DNA of 64,000 bases from positions 35,391 through 99,390 of the forward strand of contig JAIPJY010000025.1 of assembly GCA_021733925.1 (NCBI GenBank), in the 5' to 3' direction. The notes beneath the pieces were generated by a model. It did no database searches. It was not told the origin of the DNA and worked only from the letters and a program-made list of their open reading frames with translations. Numbering within the stretch: the first letter of the stretch is position 1; each line of letters starts with the position of its first letter. Shown one piece after another: positions 1-8,669 of this stretch. Source of the stretch: Prosthecobacter sp. Its GTDB lineage: Bacteria > Verrucomicrobiota > Verrucomicrobiia > Verrucomicrobiales > Verrucomicrobiaceae. The position numbers and the translations under genes were made by a program.

Positions 1-3000
1 GGCTTTGAACGCCAGCGGCCAGTTTCTAGCGCCGCTTGACTTCCACTGTCCATCGTCTCCGCCCTCATCCTTGTATTCCTTGTCGTAATCGTCATCGGTT
101 GCAATCAAGTTGGCGAAACTGGGTGTCTCGTCTTTGAATCCAATGGTCTTTACCTCAATGGGGAGGAGGCTCAGTGATCGGCTGCTGGTGGTGCCGTCAT
201 TTGTGGGAGCACCCGGATCAAGATCTATATCCTCATTGAATGCCTGGTTCAGTGATTTTGCAGAAATCACCTTGTCCTCACCATTTTTGCGCTCCAGCAG
301 CACCAGCAGATATTTCGCCCCCCATTGCTGCTTTTCCTCCGGGGTGGCGGTCCAGTCCGGCCTGAAGATGACCTTCGCCTTACCGCCGTTATGCCAGGCT
401 GTTTCAGGATTTCCTGCCCCGGAAGATTGAAGGTGTCGGCTCTCCGCATAGGCAATCTGCCCCCCGGAGGACAGGACGTTGTAGTCCTCATAGATCACAT
501 TCTCCTGAAGTGATCCCACCTTTGCCAACACGTCAATTCTCGTTTCCGTCACTTGTGCAGTCCCCGGCTGGCTCGACAGCTTGGCCACGAGGGCTCCGGG
601 TGAGGGATCAACGGTGAATGAGGATGGTTGGGCTGGCACCGCATCATGGTGTTTTGCTGGTGTAACGGATGCCGGGGTAAAGGAACCTGGGGTCACGATG
701 TCGGGAAGCTTCACTGTATAGGGAGCGCCATCATTGGCAATGCTGGGAATGGTCCATGAGCTGCCGCCGTCCGCATCCAGCGCGTAAGTGGTGTAGGGTT
801 TCCCGCCATTTTGGTATTGATCGTATTCAGCTTGTTCAATCCTTGAGCTCTGCACTGTGCCTGACGGTGTTCCGTCTGAGGCCGTGGTTACGACATGCTT
901 GGCCCAGGTCATTCTGCCATCACTCTCTGTCTGGGGAGTATCTAAAGATACGGTTTTGATGAGATAAACCCCGCTGTGCCCAGGGAACGGCGCGCTGTTT
1001 GCCGTGATCCAGGCCGCTTTAGCCTCCTCGCTCGGCTCACGTCCGAGGTTCTCCGTTGTATCGCTGCCGTTTTCGATGGTCGGTGCATCGTTCTCATTCG
1101 CGAGGACATAATGCCGCTCTTGCAGATGTCCGGCGTACTCCCGAAGGTTCAATGTCTCGCCTGGCGTGGTGGTGCCGGGTATATTCACTTCAGGTACATT
1201 GATCTCGGGAGTGTCGTAAGCGGCAGTTTCCACTCCGTCCGTGGTGGTTGCATAAACTCCGCCCCAGCCAGAATACTGCACCTGAAAAGGCGTGGCAACT
1301 CCCGTTGGTGCCACGGTGGAGCGATTTGAACCGGTGTTATTGCCAGTGGTACCGCCACCGGTCGTGCCACCACCAGTTGTTCCACCGGTGCCACCAGTTG
1401 TTCCACCGGTGCCGCCGTCACCGCCACCGCCACCTGTTAGCGCCACAACCAGAGACAGTTGTTTGGTTGCGGTGTGATTAGCACTGTCATCCACCTGTAC
1501 GGTGAAGCCGAAGGTGCCGAGCGCTTGACTCGCGTTTACCATACCAGTGAGATTGCCGTCGGAGGCCAGTGTGTAGCCGCTAGGCAGGCCGGTGTCTGCC
1601 AAGCTAAACGTGTACGGTGCGGTGCCGCCCGACGCTGCGATGGTTGCTGAGTAGTTGCTTCCCACGGTGCCGGCGGGCAGCGCGGTCGTGGTGATGCTCA
1701 GGGCGTCGGTTCCGTCCCCGTTTCCTTCCACTGCCACCGTTCCCGTTTGTGTCATGCCACCACCAAACGAAACATAGGCGGTGACAGTCGCGTAACCGGG
1801 GGTTTGGTAGGTGGTGCTCGCGTCCCCGTTGACGTCCGTCCAGACCAGATCATTGCCCACCGAGCCCGTGTCGATGGCGAAACTCACCTGGGCAGTACCA
1901 GCGGGGCTGGAAGCCAGATTGCGGTTCTCTGTCTGGCTCGTATCTGTGGAAAGCACATACACATCCCAGGTCGCATAAGACACACGGGCCGTCACGGTAA
2001 CGCTGCCCGCCTCGTGCAGCATCTGCACATCCAGCGCCTGATCCTGATGATCATAGTTCCATACCGGGACCACCTCGCTTGGCGGGGTGAAATTCAACGA
2101 CGACGCCGAGAATGCGGTCAGAAACCACGAATCCACCCGCACCACAGACGCCGCTTGCCCCATCGTAAAGGTCGCCGCTGCCTGCCCCTGCGAGTCCGTG
2201 GTGAGGCTGGGGCTGTCCACGGACCCATCCCCGCTTTCCAAGCCAAACCATAAGGACGCACCCTCGGCCGCCCCTGACGTGTAGTTGCGCTGTTCCAAAC
2301 TGCCCATGGAGCTTTCCCATATCTCCCAGTTGGAGTAGGTCACAGTGACGCTGACCGTGCACGACGTCCCCGCCGCCACGTCCGTCTGTGCCGCATCCGT
2401 GGACAGGGTGGCGAATATCGACGTTTCATCAGAGGCATGCCACCACTGCACCGCCGCCGGGGTGATATCCCAATAGGTGCTGGCCAGCACGTTCTGGCCT
2501 CCGTCCATGACGTAGGTCCAGATGCGCGACGGGTTGGAGTCCATCTGGCTGCTGCTGCTGCCGTAACACGCTCCCCCTCCATCAGTGCTGGAGGTGGAGA
2601 AAGGGTTGGACTCCCCCTCCACCATGAACGCGACCGCCACCCCGCTGGCGGGCGCGGTGGAGTCGGTGCCATAGGAGGTGTTGCCCCAGTTGCTCACATA
2701 CACATCGTGCGTGGTCGTGGTGACCCAGGCCGTGAATCCACCCAGCGGGCTTCCCTGCGGCAGTTCCGTCACACTTCCGTCAGCCGTCATCGTAACGGCA
2801 TAGCCGGTCTCCGTGCCGGCCAAATTCCACGTCTCGCCACCTGTGTCGCCACCACCACCTGTGTCGCCGCCGCCTCCTGTGTCGCCGCCGCCACCTTCTC
2901 CCCCCGTAGGCGCGGCAGTGAATCCCACATTAGATCCTGAGACAGGGTATTGACTCGGATCCCCCGCCACGACCCCCACCACAGTATCATTGCTGTACAT

Positions 3001-3816
3001 AATGAAAGTCACCGACGCCTGTCCTTGCGTATCGGTTAAGGTGGCCACGCTGGAATTATAGTTTAAAAGGCCGTCTCCCGACTGGATGAAAAAGGTGACC
3101 GGCACATTCTGCGCAGTCCCGGAGGAGGTGACAGAAGTCTGCGAGTTACCCCACGAGCTGTTCCAGACGTCCCAATCTTCTTTCGTCACGGTCACCGTCA
3201 GCGTACGCTGCTCCCCATTCACCATGGTCGCGCTTCCCCCGACCTCCTGCCATTGCACAGAGGTGATCGTGCTGCCAGAATAACCCCAGCTCCAGGTCTC
3301 CTCCGCGATGGCCGGGTCCAAGGTCAGTGTGGCACTTGCCACGCCTCCACTGCCATTCCCCACCTCCACACGCACCACGGCCTGGGAGCTGCCCATCACA
3401 AAGTCCGAGGTCGCAGTTCCCGATGAACTCGCGCTCGATGCGGAGTTGCTCAAATAACCATCCCCGCTGTCCTGATACCACGAGACACCGGTGTAGCTGG
3501 CGGGGCCGCTGTTGTAGTTCATCGTCTGGACATTCCCATAGCTGCTCGTCCATATCTCCCAGGACGTGTTCTGCAGATAGGCCTCCAGAGTGACCGTGCT
3601 GCCCGGAGGCACACTCCCCGTGCAATTCTGTAGCGACACGTTCACCATGGATTCGGAGTGGTCGAAATACCACATCTCCTCCGGTGGCGGTTCTGGGGGA
3701 GGATCTTCATCCGCCATCACCCGTAGAGAAGGCGGCAGCGGCAGCAGAACCATCGCAGCGATCAAGTATCCATGTAATATCGAAGCATGAAGTGACCAGA
3801 CACGAAAACGTTTCAT
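1..3816 (-). CDS. Large secreted Ig-repeat (Big_1/He_PIG-like) protein, 3' end outside window
   Basis: An uninterrupted minus-strand frame of 1272 codons starts at ATG 3816 and runs off the left edge with no stop, so the true C-terminus is not in the window. Residues 1-36 look like an N-terminal signal or anchor segment (MKRFRVWSLH, then a hydrophobic stretch), followed by a Pro/Glu-rich stretch. Five Ig-like units follow, each carrying a W[DE][IV][WY]-type signature, near residues 85, 214, 369, 495 and 614. Parts such as VPVTFFIQSGDG with a later TDTQGQASV resemble Big_1 (invasin) domains. Residues about 703-790 resemble a He_PIG putative Ig domain (SGGTAPYTFSL, LPSGYTLASDG). Two glycine-rich linkers lie near residues 305-328 and 793-826. 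The last 440 residues in the window are unrecognised. Likely role: cell-surface or matrix protein; the exact function is unknown. Family calls are by eye. Confidence 0.85.
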   Translation of the reverse strand, partial: MKRFRVWSLHASILHGYLIAAMVLLPLPPSLRVMADEDPPPEPPPEEMWYFDHSESMVNVSLQNCTGSVPPGSTVTLEAYLQNTSWEIWTSSYGNVQTMNYNSGPASYTGVSWYQDSGDGYLSNSASSASSSGTATSDFVMGSSQAVVRVEVGNGSGGVASATLTLDPAIAEETWSWGYSGSTITSVQWQEVGGSATMVNGEQRTLTVTVTKEDWDVWNSSWGNSQTSVTSSGTAQNVPVTFFIQSGDGLLNYNSSVATLTDTQGQASVTFIMYSNDTVVGVVAGDPSQYPVSGSNVGFTAAPTGGEGGGGDTGGGGDTGGGGDTGGETWNLAGTETGYAVTMTADGSVTELPQGSPLGGFTAWVTTTTHDVYVSNWGNTSYGTDSTAPASGVAVAFMVEGESNPFSTSSTDGGGACYGSSSSQMDSNPSRIWTYVMDGGQNVLASTYWDITPAAVQWWHASDETSIFATLSTDAAQTDVAAGTSCTVSVTVTYSNWEIWESSMGSLEQRNYTSGAAEGASLWFGLESGDGSVDSPSLTTDSQGQAAATFTMGQAASVVRVDSWFLTAFSASSLNFTPPSEVVPVWNYDHQDQALDVQMLHEAGSVTVTARVSYATWDVYVLSTDTSQTENRNLASSPAGTAQVSFAIDTGSVGNDLVWTDVNGDASTTYQTPGYATVTAYVSFGGGMTQTGTVAVEGNGDGTDALSITTTALPAGTVGSNYSATIAASGGTAPYTFSLADTGLPSGYTLASDGNLTGMVNASQALGTFGFTVQVDDSANHTATKQLSLVVALTGGGGGDGGTGGTTGGTGGTTGGGTTGGGTTGNNTGSNRSTVAPTGVATPFQVQYSGWGGVYATTTDGVETAAYDTPEINVPEVNIPGTTTPGETLNLREYAGHLQERHYVLANENDAPTIENGSDTTENLGREPSEEAKAAWITANSAPFPGHSGVYLIKTVSLDTPQTESDGRMTWAKHVVTTASDGTPSGTVQSSRIEQAEYDQYQNGGKPYTTYALDADGGSSWTIPSIANDGAPYTVKLPDIVTPGSFTPASVTPAKHHDAVPAQPSSFTVDPSPGALVAKLSSQPGTAQVTETRIDVLAKVGSLQENVIYEDYNVLSSGGQIAYAESRHLQSSGAGNPETAWHNGGKAKVIFRPDWTATPEEKQQWGAKYLLVLLERKNGEDKVISAKSLNQAFNEDIDLDPGAPTNDGTTSSRSLSLLPIEVKTIGFKDETPSFANLIATDDDYDKEYKDEGGDDGQWKSSGARNWPLAFKA
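1340..1437 (-). repeat. In-frame Gly/Thr linker repeat inside the Ig-repeat gene
   Basis: Short tandem units reading GGTTGGT or GGGTTGG on the minus strand encode a linker between the He_PIG-like domain and the unrecognised C-terminal part. The DNA repeats imperfectly every 9 to 15 bases, so copy number may vary by slippage. Confidence 0.75.
2836..2900 (-). repeat. 18-bp tandem repeat encoding a GGGGDT linker
   Basis: Three near-identical 18-bp units on the minus strand encode GGGGDT or a close variant and form a flexible linker between the second and third Ig-like units. Copy number may differ between strains because the length is a multiple of three. Confidence 0.75.
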
Positions 3817-3844
3817 AGTAAATATATTGCTTAATCCGAAATGA

Positions 3845-3850
3845 ATTATA
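3845..3850 (-). promoter_or_regulatory. Candidate -10 box of the Ig-repeat gene
   Basis: Read on the minus strand this is a perfect TATAAT, 28 bases upstream of the ATG at 3816, inside the most AT-rich stretch nearby. No good -35 hexamer stands at the expected distance, so this is only a candidate. Confidence 0.35.
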
Positions 3851-4030
3851 GCGCTAAATACCACGGGGATATTTCCTTGTGAAGAAAAATCAAAACAAAT
3901 AACGGCGAACCGAGGCGCGCTATGCCCCCCCCGCAGCCAGCTCCTTCACACTGGTGCAAATTCTCGACTAAATTCGGCACGAGATGGCTGACACTCCGTT
4001 AGAAAGCCACATGCGGCGGACAAACGGAAA

Positions 4031-4093
4031 CACTGACTAAACACCTCAGCACTCGGAAAACCGCAAAGGCCTACCTTCTGAATCATCTCTGCG
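4031..4093. repeat. Decayed intergenic repeat, copy 1
   Basis: This 63-bp stretch aligns with 8962-9022 over its whole length with a 2-base gap. Both start CACTGA, both contain AACACC, CAG and CCGCA, and both end ATCTCTGCG. Neither lies in a gene. It looks like an old dispersed repeat. Confidence 0.55.
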
Positions 4094-4133
4094 GTTTTCT
4101 AATCTCTCGCGGTGCAAATAATTCAGTGCGTCC

Positions 4134-4832
4134 CTACTTCACCACCGCGGCCCCATCCCCCTGCCCCGCCTTGCCAAAGAACATGAGGTGCTGCCAGGGG
4201 AGGCCGTCGTATTCGCGCACCAGTTTGAACCCATTCGCATTCATTTCCTTGTTGATCTGGGCCTTGCTCATTTTGTGCTCGGGTTTGATGGGGACGGTGT
4301 CGTCTTCGGCGCGGTATTCCACGAGGACGAGCTGGCCGCCGGGTTTTAGGGCGGCGCGCATGCCGGCGAGCATTTGGACGGGGTGGGAGAATTCGTGGTA
4401 GACATCGACCATGAGGATCAGGTCGCAGGTGTTGGGGGGGAGTTTGGGATCGTGGAAGAGGCTGGTGATCGGCACGATGTTTTTCAGGCCCTTGCGCTCG
4501 ATGTTCATCTTGAGCATCTCGATCATCTCGGGCTGGGCATCCACGGCATAGACCTTGCCGTTTTCGCCGACCATTTCGGCCAGTGGCAGGGTGTGGTAGC
4601 CGCTGCCGCAGCCCATGTCGCACACCGCCATGCCGGGCTTTACCTGCAGCTGTTCGCGCATGAGGGAGGGGCCTTCTTCCTGCTCGCGCACGCGGCGCAT
4701 GAGCCATTCTGCGCCTTTCCAGTGCATGGTTTGGGCGATGACGCGGCCTTCATACTCCGTCAGCGGTGGGGGGGCCTCCTGGGCGGACAGGTGGAAGGCT
4801 GAAAGGAGGATCAGGGTGAAGAAGAGGCGCAT
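4134..4832 (-). CDS. Exported class I SAM-dependent methyltransferase
   Basis: The 232-residue protein begins with a signal peptide (residues 1-17, ending in AQ), which is unusual because most SAM methyltransferases are cytoplasmic. Motif I is CDMGCGSGYHT at residues 71-81. An acidic residue follows at the end of strand 2 (VYAVDAQPEM, near residue 98), and KPGG near 163 marks the turn before strand 6. The frame is open further upstream to 5009, but only the ATG at 4830-4832 gives a signal peptide and avoids overlapping the divergent gene that starts at 4942. The substrate cannot be read from the sequence. Similar exported methyltransferases are usually annotated as hypothetical. Homology is clear; the export call is inferred. 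Confidence 0.85.
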   Translation of the reverse strand: MRLFFTLILLSAFHLSAQEAPPPLTEYEGRVIAQTMHWKGAEWLMRRVREQEEGPSLMREQLQVKPGMAVCDMGCGSGYHTLPLAEMVGENGKVYAVDAQPEMIEMLKMNIERKGLKNIVPITSLFHDPKLPPNTCDLILMVDVYHEFSHPVQMLAGMRAALKPGGQLVLVEYRAEDDTVPIKPEHKMSKAQINKEMNANGFKLVREYDGLPWQHLMFFGKAGQGDGAAVVK

Positions 4833-4941
4833 GGTGAAAGCAATGAACGGTGGAAATCGGGCATTTGTAGCGAATTGCGCGCTAAAGACTTTTGCAGACT
4901 CGCACTGGAAATCCCGGGACGACTCCGTATCATCTCCGCCC

Positions 4942-5796
4942 ATGACTCGTCGTTTCATCGCCCGCCTGCTGCTGCCCCTGCTCGGAGCTGCTGGCATTGC
5001 CGTGCTCAACGCTCAGGAAGCACCGGAACGCACGCCGGCCAAGAACCCCATCCCTGAGGATGTGATCGGTGATGAGCATGTGCGTGAGGAATTCGGGGTG
5101 AACCAGTTCACCACGCCCTCCATCCGCAAGCTCTTCGACATGCTCAACAACGTCGGCAAGCTGCGCTTTGACGACCTGAAGCGCCCCTTTACCGACAAAA
5201 CACCTGCCGACCGCATCATCGTGGCAATGGGACTCGGCACGCTGATCGCCGACGGCTTCCTCATCGTGCAATGCGAGCGCGTGGAGGAGATGGAGTCCGT
5301 GGGCCGCGCCATGATCAAGTACGGCAAGGCGCTGGGAGCGGGCAACCGCATGAACAAGCATACCGGCAGCCTGTTTGAATACAGCCTGAAGGGCAACTGG
5401 CAGGACCTGCGCATCGAACTGGCCAAAACCCAGGCGGATGTGGAGGCGGAGATGGTGATGCTGCGTGATGTGGATATCGCGCATCTCATCAGCCTCGGTG
5501 GCTGGCTGCGTGCGCTGGAGATCGCCACCAAGAGCATCAGCGACAACTATGCGGAGGAAAAGACGCGCCAGCTCACGCGCCGTGACATCGCCGAGTATTA
5601 CATGATGAGCCTCGACAGCCTGCACCCGAGCATCATGAAAAATCCTGCGCTGCAGGAGCTCCGCAAAGGACTGGAGTCCATGCTTCCTCTGCTGGATGTG
5701 CCGGAAGGCAAGGCATTGACCCTGGAGGAAGTGAAAACGCTGCACCAGAAGGCGTCCACACTCTGCCACATCATCACCGACAAGATGAACGGCTGA
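4942..5796 (+). CDS. Secreted alpha-helical hypothetical protein
   Basis: The 284-residue protein has an N-terminal signal peptide (MTRRF, then Leu/Ala-rich to about residue 24, then AQEAPERTP). The rest is rich in charged helices, with Asp/Glu/Lys-rich stretches and no cysteine motif or known catalytic signature. I do not recognise the family. The start at 4942 was chosen over an upstream in-frame ATG at 4615 because the upstream part runs antisense through the methyltransferase gene, while the chosen start gives a clean signal peptide. It is divergent from the methyltransferase with a 109-bp gap and 28 bp ahead of the next gene, so those two may be cotranscribed. Confidence 0.75.
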   Translation: MTRRFIARLLLPLLGAAGIAVLNAQEAPERTPAKNPIPEDVIGDEHVREEFGVNQFTTPSIRKLFDMLNNVGKLRFDDLKRPFTDKTPADRIIVAMGLGTLIADGFLIVQCERVEEMESVGRAMIKYGKALGAGNRMNKHTGSLFEYSLKGNWQDLRIELAKTQADVEAEMVMLRDVDIAHLISLGGWLRALEIATKSISDNYAEEKTRQLTRRDIAEYYMMSLDSLHPSIMKNPALQELRKGLESMLPLLDVPEGKALTLEEVKTLHQKASTLCHIITDKMNG

Positions 5797-5824
5797 AGCC
5801 GTTCCCGTTACGTAAACCTTTCTC

Positions 5825-6319
5825 ATGGCCAATCTCACTCCACAGCAGCGTCAACTCGTCGAACAATGGGCCGCTGAAGGCGCGAACCTCAATCAGATCC
5901 AGGACCGTCTGCGCAGCGAGTGCGAGTCCACGCTGACGTACATGGAGACGCGTCTGCTCCTCATGGAGCTGGGCATTAAACTCCAGGACAAGCCGCGTGA
6001 AGTGCCGCCTGAGGAAAAGCCTGCACCTCCACCGCCTGAACCCGCTGCGGATGGCGACGTGACTATTCCTGATGAAGTCGCCTCCCCCGAGGTAGCTGCG
6101 GGCGGTGACCTCAAAGTCTCCGTGGATGAAGTCCCGCCGCCCGGTGCCGTCATCAGCGGCAGGGCCACCTTCAGCGATGGTGTCACCGTGCAGTGGTTCA
6201 TGGATGAGCAGGGCCGCTTTGGCATGCGTGGCCCCGCACCCGGCTACCAGCCACCCGCTGCCGACATCCCCGCCTTCCAGGCTGAACTCGACAACATCCT
6301 TCAACTCCGCGGCTTCTGA
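5825..6319 (+). CDS. Conserved-looking hypothetical protein with Pro-rich linker
   Basis: The 164-residue product has no signal peptide. Residues 1-60 form a helical N-terminal part (MANLTPQQRQLVEQWAAEGA) that resembles a small helix-turn-helix-like or pilot domain. Residues about 62-80 are Pro/Glu-rich. The C-terminal half holds a short beta-rich piece (GRATFSDGVTVQWFMDEQGR) and ends QAELDNILQLRGF. The function is unknown. It follows the secreted helical protein by 28 bp and precedes trpG by 196 bp. Confidence 0.7.
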   Translation: MANLTPQQRQLVEQWAAEGANLNQIQDRLRSECESTLTYMETRLLLMELGIKLQDKPREVPPEEKPAPPPPEPAADGDVTIPDEVASPEVAAGGDLKVSVDEVPPPGAVISGRATFSDGVTVQWFMDEQGRFGMRGPAPGYQPPAADIPAFQAELDNILQLRGF

Positions 6320-6451
6320 CCCGCTGCAAATCGAGAACCGAGAACCCTGAACTCCGGACAACGTGAAACTTGAACCCTTGAACTTGAAACGGCGCGCCTT
6401 GATCGAGGACCCATTCTTCGCGCTGCGCGCTACGAAGGGCAGGCTGAGTAG

Positions 6452-6471
6452 GAGTAGGAGGACGAGGACGA
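6452..6471. repeat. 20-bp GA-rich direct repeat, copy 1
   Basis: This 20-base GA-rich word recurs exactly at 11720-11739, again in an intergenic position just before a gene. The sequence is low complexity, so its meaning is uncertain. Confidence 0.5.
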
Positions 6472-6515
6472 ACCCGCCACTACTCACCGGCCCACTGACT
6501 GCCTGACATTTCCCC

Positions 6516-7085
6516 ATGCTTCTGATCATCGACAACTACGACTCCTTCACGTACAACCTCGTCCAGTACTTTGGCGAGATGGGAGCCGTGATGGAAATCC
6601 GCCGTAATGACCAGGTGACGCTGGATGAGATCGCCAAGCTCAATCCCGACCACATCTGCATCTCTCCCGGCCCCTGCACGCCGAAGGAAGCGGGCATCAG
6701 CTGCGCGGTGATCGAGCGTTTTGGCAAATCCACCCCGCTGCTCGGCGTCTGCCTCGGTCATCAGGCCATCGGCCATGTCTTTGGCGGCGAGGTCGTCCGC
6801 GCCGGACGCCTCATGCACGGCAAGACCTCGATGATCAATCACAAGGGGGAATCCGTCTTCAAAGGCCTGCCGCAGCCCTTTGAGGCCACTCGCTACCATT
6901 CGCTTCTCGTCAAACGCGACACCCTGCCCGACTGCCTCGCCATCACCGCGACAGCCAGCGATGATGAATCTGAGATCATGGGTCTGCGCCACAAGGAACT
7001 GCCGATCCACGGCGTGCAGTTTCACCCTGAGTCCATCCTGACGCAGGAAGGCAAGAAGCTGCTGAAGAACTTTTTGGAGATGTGA
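6516..7085 (+). CDS. trpG/pabA: Anthranilate/aminodeoxychorismate synthase glutamine amidotransferase subunit
   Basis: The 189-residue protein is a class I glutamine amidotransferase. It releases ammonia from glutamine for the chorismate-using partner in tryptophan or folate synthesis. The triad is visible: Cys79 in [12 protein letters not shown], and His170 and Glu172 in GVQFHPESI. The N-terminus [20 protein letters not shown] and the [12 protein letters not shown] loop are typical of TrpG/PabA. Length matches the family. The large subunit (trpE or pabB) is not next to it, so sequence alone does not settle whether it serves tryptophan, p-aminobenzoate or both. A decayed copy of its 3' end lies at 7867-7917. 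Confidence 0.93.
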   Translation: MLLIIDNYDSFTYNLVQYFGEMGAVMEIRRNDQVTLDEIAKLNPDHICISPGPCTPKEAGISCAVIERFGKSTPLLGVCLGHQAIGHVFGGEVVRAGRLMHGKTSMINHKGESVFKGLPQPFEATRYHSLLVKRDTLPDCLAITATASDDESEIMGLRHKELPIHGVQFHPESILTQEGKKLLKNFLEM

Positions 7086-7212
7086 GGCAGGCCAGAGCGG
7101 CTGCCCACTTTTTGACGGTGGAAACCTGAGAGGTCCATCAAAGAGGGATGTCCTTCGGTGCCGCTGGATTTGAGCCGCTGGTACCAAGCCATGGCTCCCA
7201 GCAATAAAAGCC

Positions 7213-7242
7213 TTGCCTGCTTTAGGGGTTTTTGGCTATTCT
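7213..7242 (+). promoter_or_regulatory. Candidate sigma70-type promoter
   Basis: TTGCCT and TATTCT are separated by 18 bp, about 70 bases ahead of the secreted protein at 7310. No other pair as close to consensus was seen in this gap. This is inference from consensus only. Confidence 0.35.
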
Positions 7243-7309
7243 GCGGCCATAGGACACTAAAAACGCTAGGTCAAAACCTGAGCGCCCCTTTCGATGTCCA
7301 CCGCAATCC

Positions 7310-7828
7310 ATGAAAAAACACATCTCTCTGGCTCTCATTTTCATCTCCGCCGCAAACTTGCTCTGCGCAGCGGACTCTGACGGCTTCACCGAGCACATGG
7401 GCATGCTCATGGAACGTGGCGGGTCGCCCAGGAAACTCAAAGGCAGTGAAACAGCCACCACCAAGGCGACTTTCAAGCCACCGGTTGAGATCATCATCGA
7501 AGCCAAGACCGACTCGACCAATCTCCGCCTGAGCTATGCGGCGAACGAACTGATCTTTAATTGGGAAGGCGGGCGCACCCAGCTTCGTGTGGGCGGTGGT
7601 CCTGCCGACGGCCAGCACAAAGCCGGCGCGGGATTCATCCCCACCAACAAGTATGCGACCATCCGCTGGGTCGTCACGCCCCAAAAACAATCCATCTATG
7701 TGGATGGCAAGCTTCGGTATGAGCATGCTGGCGACTATTCCAAGATCGACAACCCGGTCAGTGTCTTCCCTTCCCACGGCTCCGAAGTCACCGTCAAGAC
7801 GATCAAGGTGAAGCAGCTCACTGAATGA
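7310..7828 (+). CDS. Secreted LamG-like hypothetical protein
   Basis: The 172-residue protein has a signal peptide (MKKHISLALIFISAANLLCA). The mature part is beta-rich, with a pattern like a concanavalin/LamG fold used for carbohydrate binding: VEIIIEAKTDSTNLRLSY, then IRWVVTPQKQSIYVDGKLRY. The W-V-x(n)-Q-x-I-Y-V-D-G step is typical of LamG strands. No catalytic residues are evident. It sits alone between trpG and a trpG 3' relic, as if it were a single-gene insert. The domain call is by eye. Confidence 0.7.
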   Translation: MKKHISLALIFISAANLLCAADSDGFTEHMGMLMERGGSPRKLKGSETATTKATFKPPVEIIIEAKTDSTNLRLSYAANELIFNWEGGRTQLRVGGGPADGQHKAGAGFIPTNKYATIRWVVTPQKQSIYVDGKLRYEHAGDYSKIDNPVSVFPSHGSEVTVKTIKVKQLTE

Positions 7829-7866
7829 TTTTTGACGCAGTGAGTCCTCGCTGTCGGCACGATGAC

Positions 7867-7917
7867 GAATCCATCCTCACCCTGAAAGGCACACGCCTGC
7901 TGAAGAGCTGCTTGTAG
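7867..7917 (+). pseudogene. Relic of a trpG 3' end
   Basis: Read in frame this stretch gives ESILTLKGTRLLKSCL and a stop, which matches the C-terminus of the trpG product upstream, [18 protein letters not shown]. About 35 of 48 bases agree without a gap. No start or catalytic region precedes it. It reads as the leftover end of a duplicated trpG, 0.8 kb downstream of the intact gene. Coincidence is not excluded because the match is short. Confidence 0.45.
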
Positions 7918-7941
7918 TTCTGAGCCCCAGCGTCAAAGGCC

Positions 7942-8565
7942 ATGCTCACTGCTTCAAAATCCCTCTTCGTTTTGTTTACTGTACTGGCCGTTTCCACGGT
8001 TCATTCAGAAGAAAGTGGTTCAGTCGCCAAAGCCAAGGAGCGGGCTGACGAGGAATTCAGGATCGGCATGGAGGTCCTTCGAGGAATGTATCGGAAGCGC
8101 ATGGCTGAACTGATTTCCAACGCCACGCGAGTCGAAGTGCTGCTGCTGGATTTTTCGATGGGTGAAGAAAAGCGGAGCAAGCCAGCCCTCCAAGTGTTCG
8201 AGATCAAACCCTATTCGAAGGACACCCCCATTCTTGACAGCCATTTCTGCACGACCAAAGAACGAGAAGAACTGATTCCCGTTCTTTCACAGGCCATCGG
8301 TGGACAGCCCCACATCGGTGGCACGGGATGTCATTTTCCGATCCACGGTATCCGAGTCTGGGTCGGCTCAGAGATCGCCTTTGAGACAAGCATCTGCTGG
8401 TATTGCCATAATTTCATGATGGACTACGGCAGAGGAGCTGGCTGGGAGAACCATACCGATGGTTTTCGTGATTTGAAGCCCATTCTCATGCGCCTCATGC
8501 CCATTCCTGAAGATGAGATCGCCCGTTTCAAGAAGGGGCATGACGCAGGCCCAGACGGCCACTGA
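7942..8565 (+). CDS. Secreted hypothetical protein
   Basis: The 207-residue protein has a signal peptide (MLTASKSLFVLFTVLAVSTVHS). The mature part starts with a charged helix (AKERADEEFRIGMEVLRGMY) and continues into a mixed region with several Cys, including ETSICWYCHN near residues 150-159. That Cys-x2-Cys is a lone pair and not a heme site, because the following residues are HN with no CxxCH spacing. I do not recognise the family. Its upstream gap holds the trpG relic. Confidence 0.7.
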   Translation: MLTASKSLFVLFTVLAVSTVHSEESGSVAKAKERADEEFRIGMEVLRGMYRKRMAELISNATRVEVLLLDFSMGEEKRSKPALQVFEIKPYSKDTPILDSHFCTTKEREELIPVLSQAIGGQPHIGGTGCHFPIHGIRVWVGSEIAFETSICWYCHNFMMDYGRGAGWENHTDGFRDLKPILMRLMPIPEDEIARFKKGHDAGPDGH

Positions 8566-8575
8566 CCCGGCTGCA

Positions 8576-8641
8576 TGACCGACGGAGAACAGCTCCACCA
8601 CTTCGAGGACCACTCCCTGCCGCAGGACAAAAGCGCCTGAC
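8576..8641 (+). pseudogene. Possible truncated N-terminal gene fragment
   Basis: A short frame encodes MTDGEQLHHFEDHSLPQDKSA and a stop. Its start resembles, from memory, the first residues of a family of small hypothetical proteins that begin MT(D/A)...FE...LP. Nothing of the rest of such a protein follows. It may be chance. Confidence 0.2.
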
Positions 8642-8669
8642 AAACCCGCAGATGGGTAGATGCTCCCGC

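Larger units (their letters stand above)
3817..4133. other. Intergenic region, 317 bp
   Basis: The left third is AT-rich and probably holds the promoter of the Ig-repeat gene. The right third holds a decayed repeat copy (4031-4093) and a 10-bp inverted repeat, GAAAACCGCA at 4056 and TGCGGTTTTC at 4090. No credible gene was seen. Confidence 0.6.

Noticed and set aside
4056-4099. 10-bp inverted repeat as a terminator of the methyltransferase gene
   Set aside because: The loop is 24 bases and no T-run follows on the minus strand; it fits the decayed repeat better.
4930-5838. Minus-strand open frame of 302 codons opposite the secreted helical protein
   Set aside because: The plus-strand gene has a clean signal peptide and sensible start; the mirror frame has neither.
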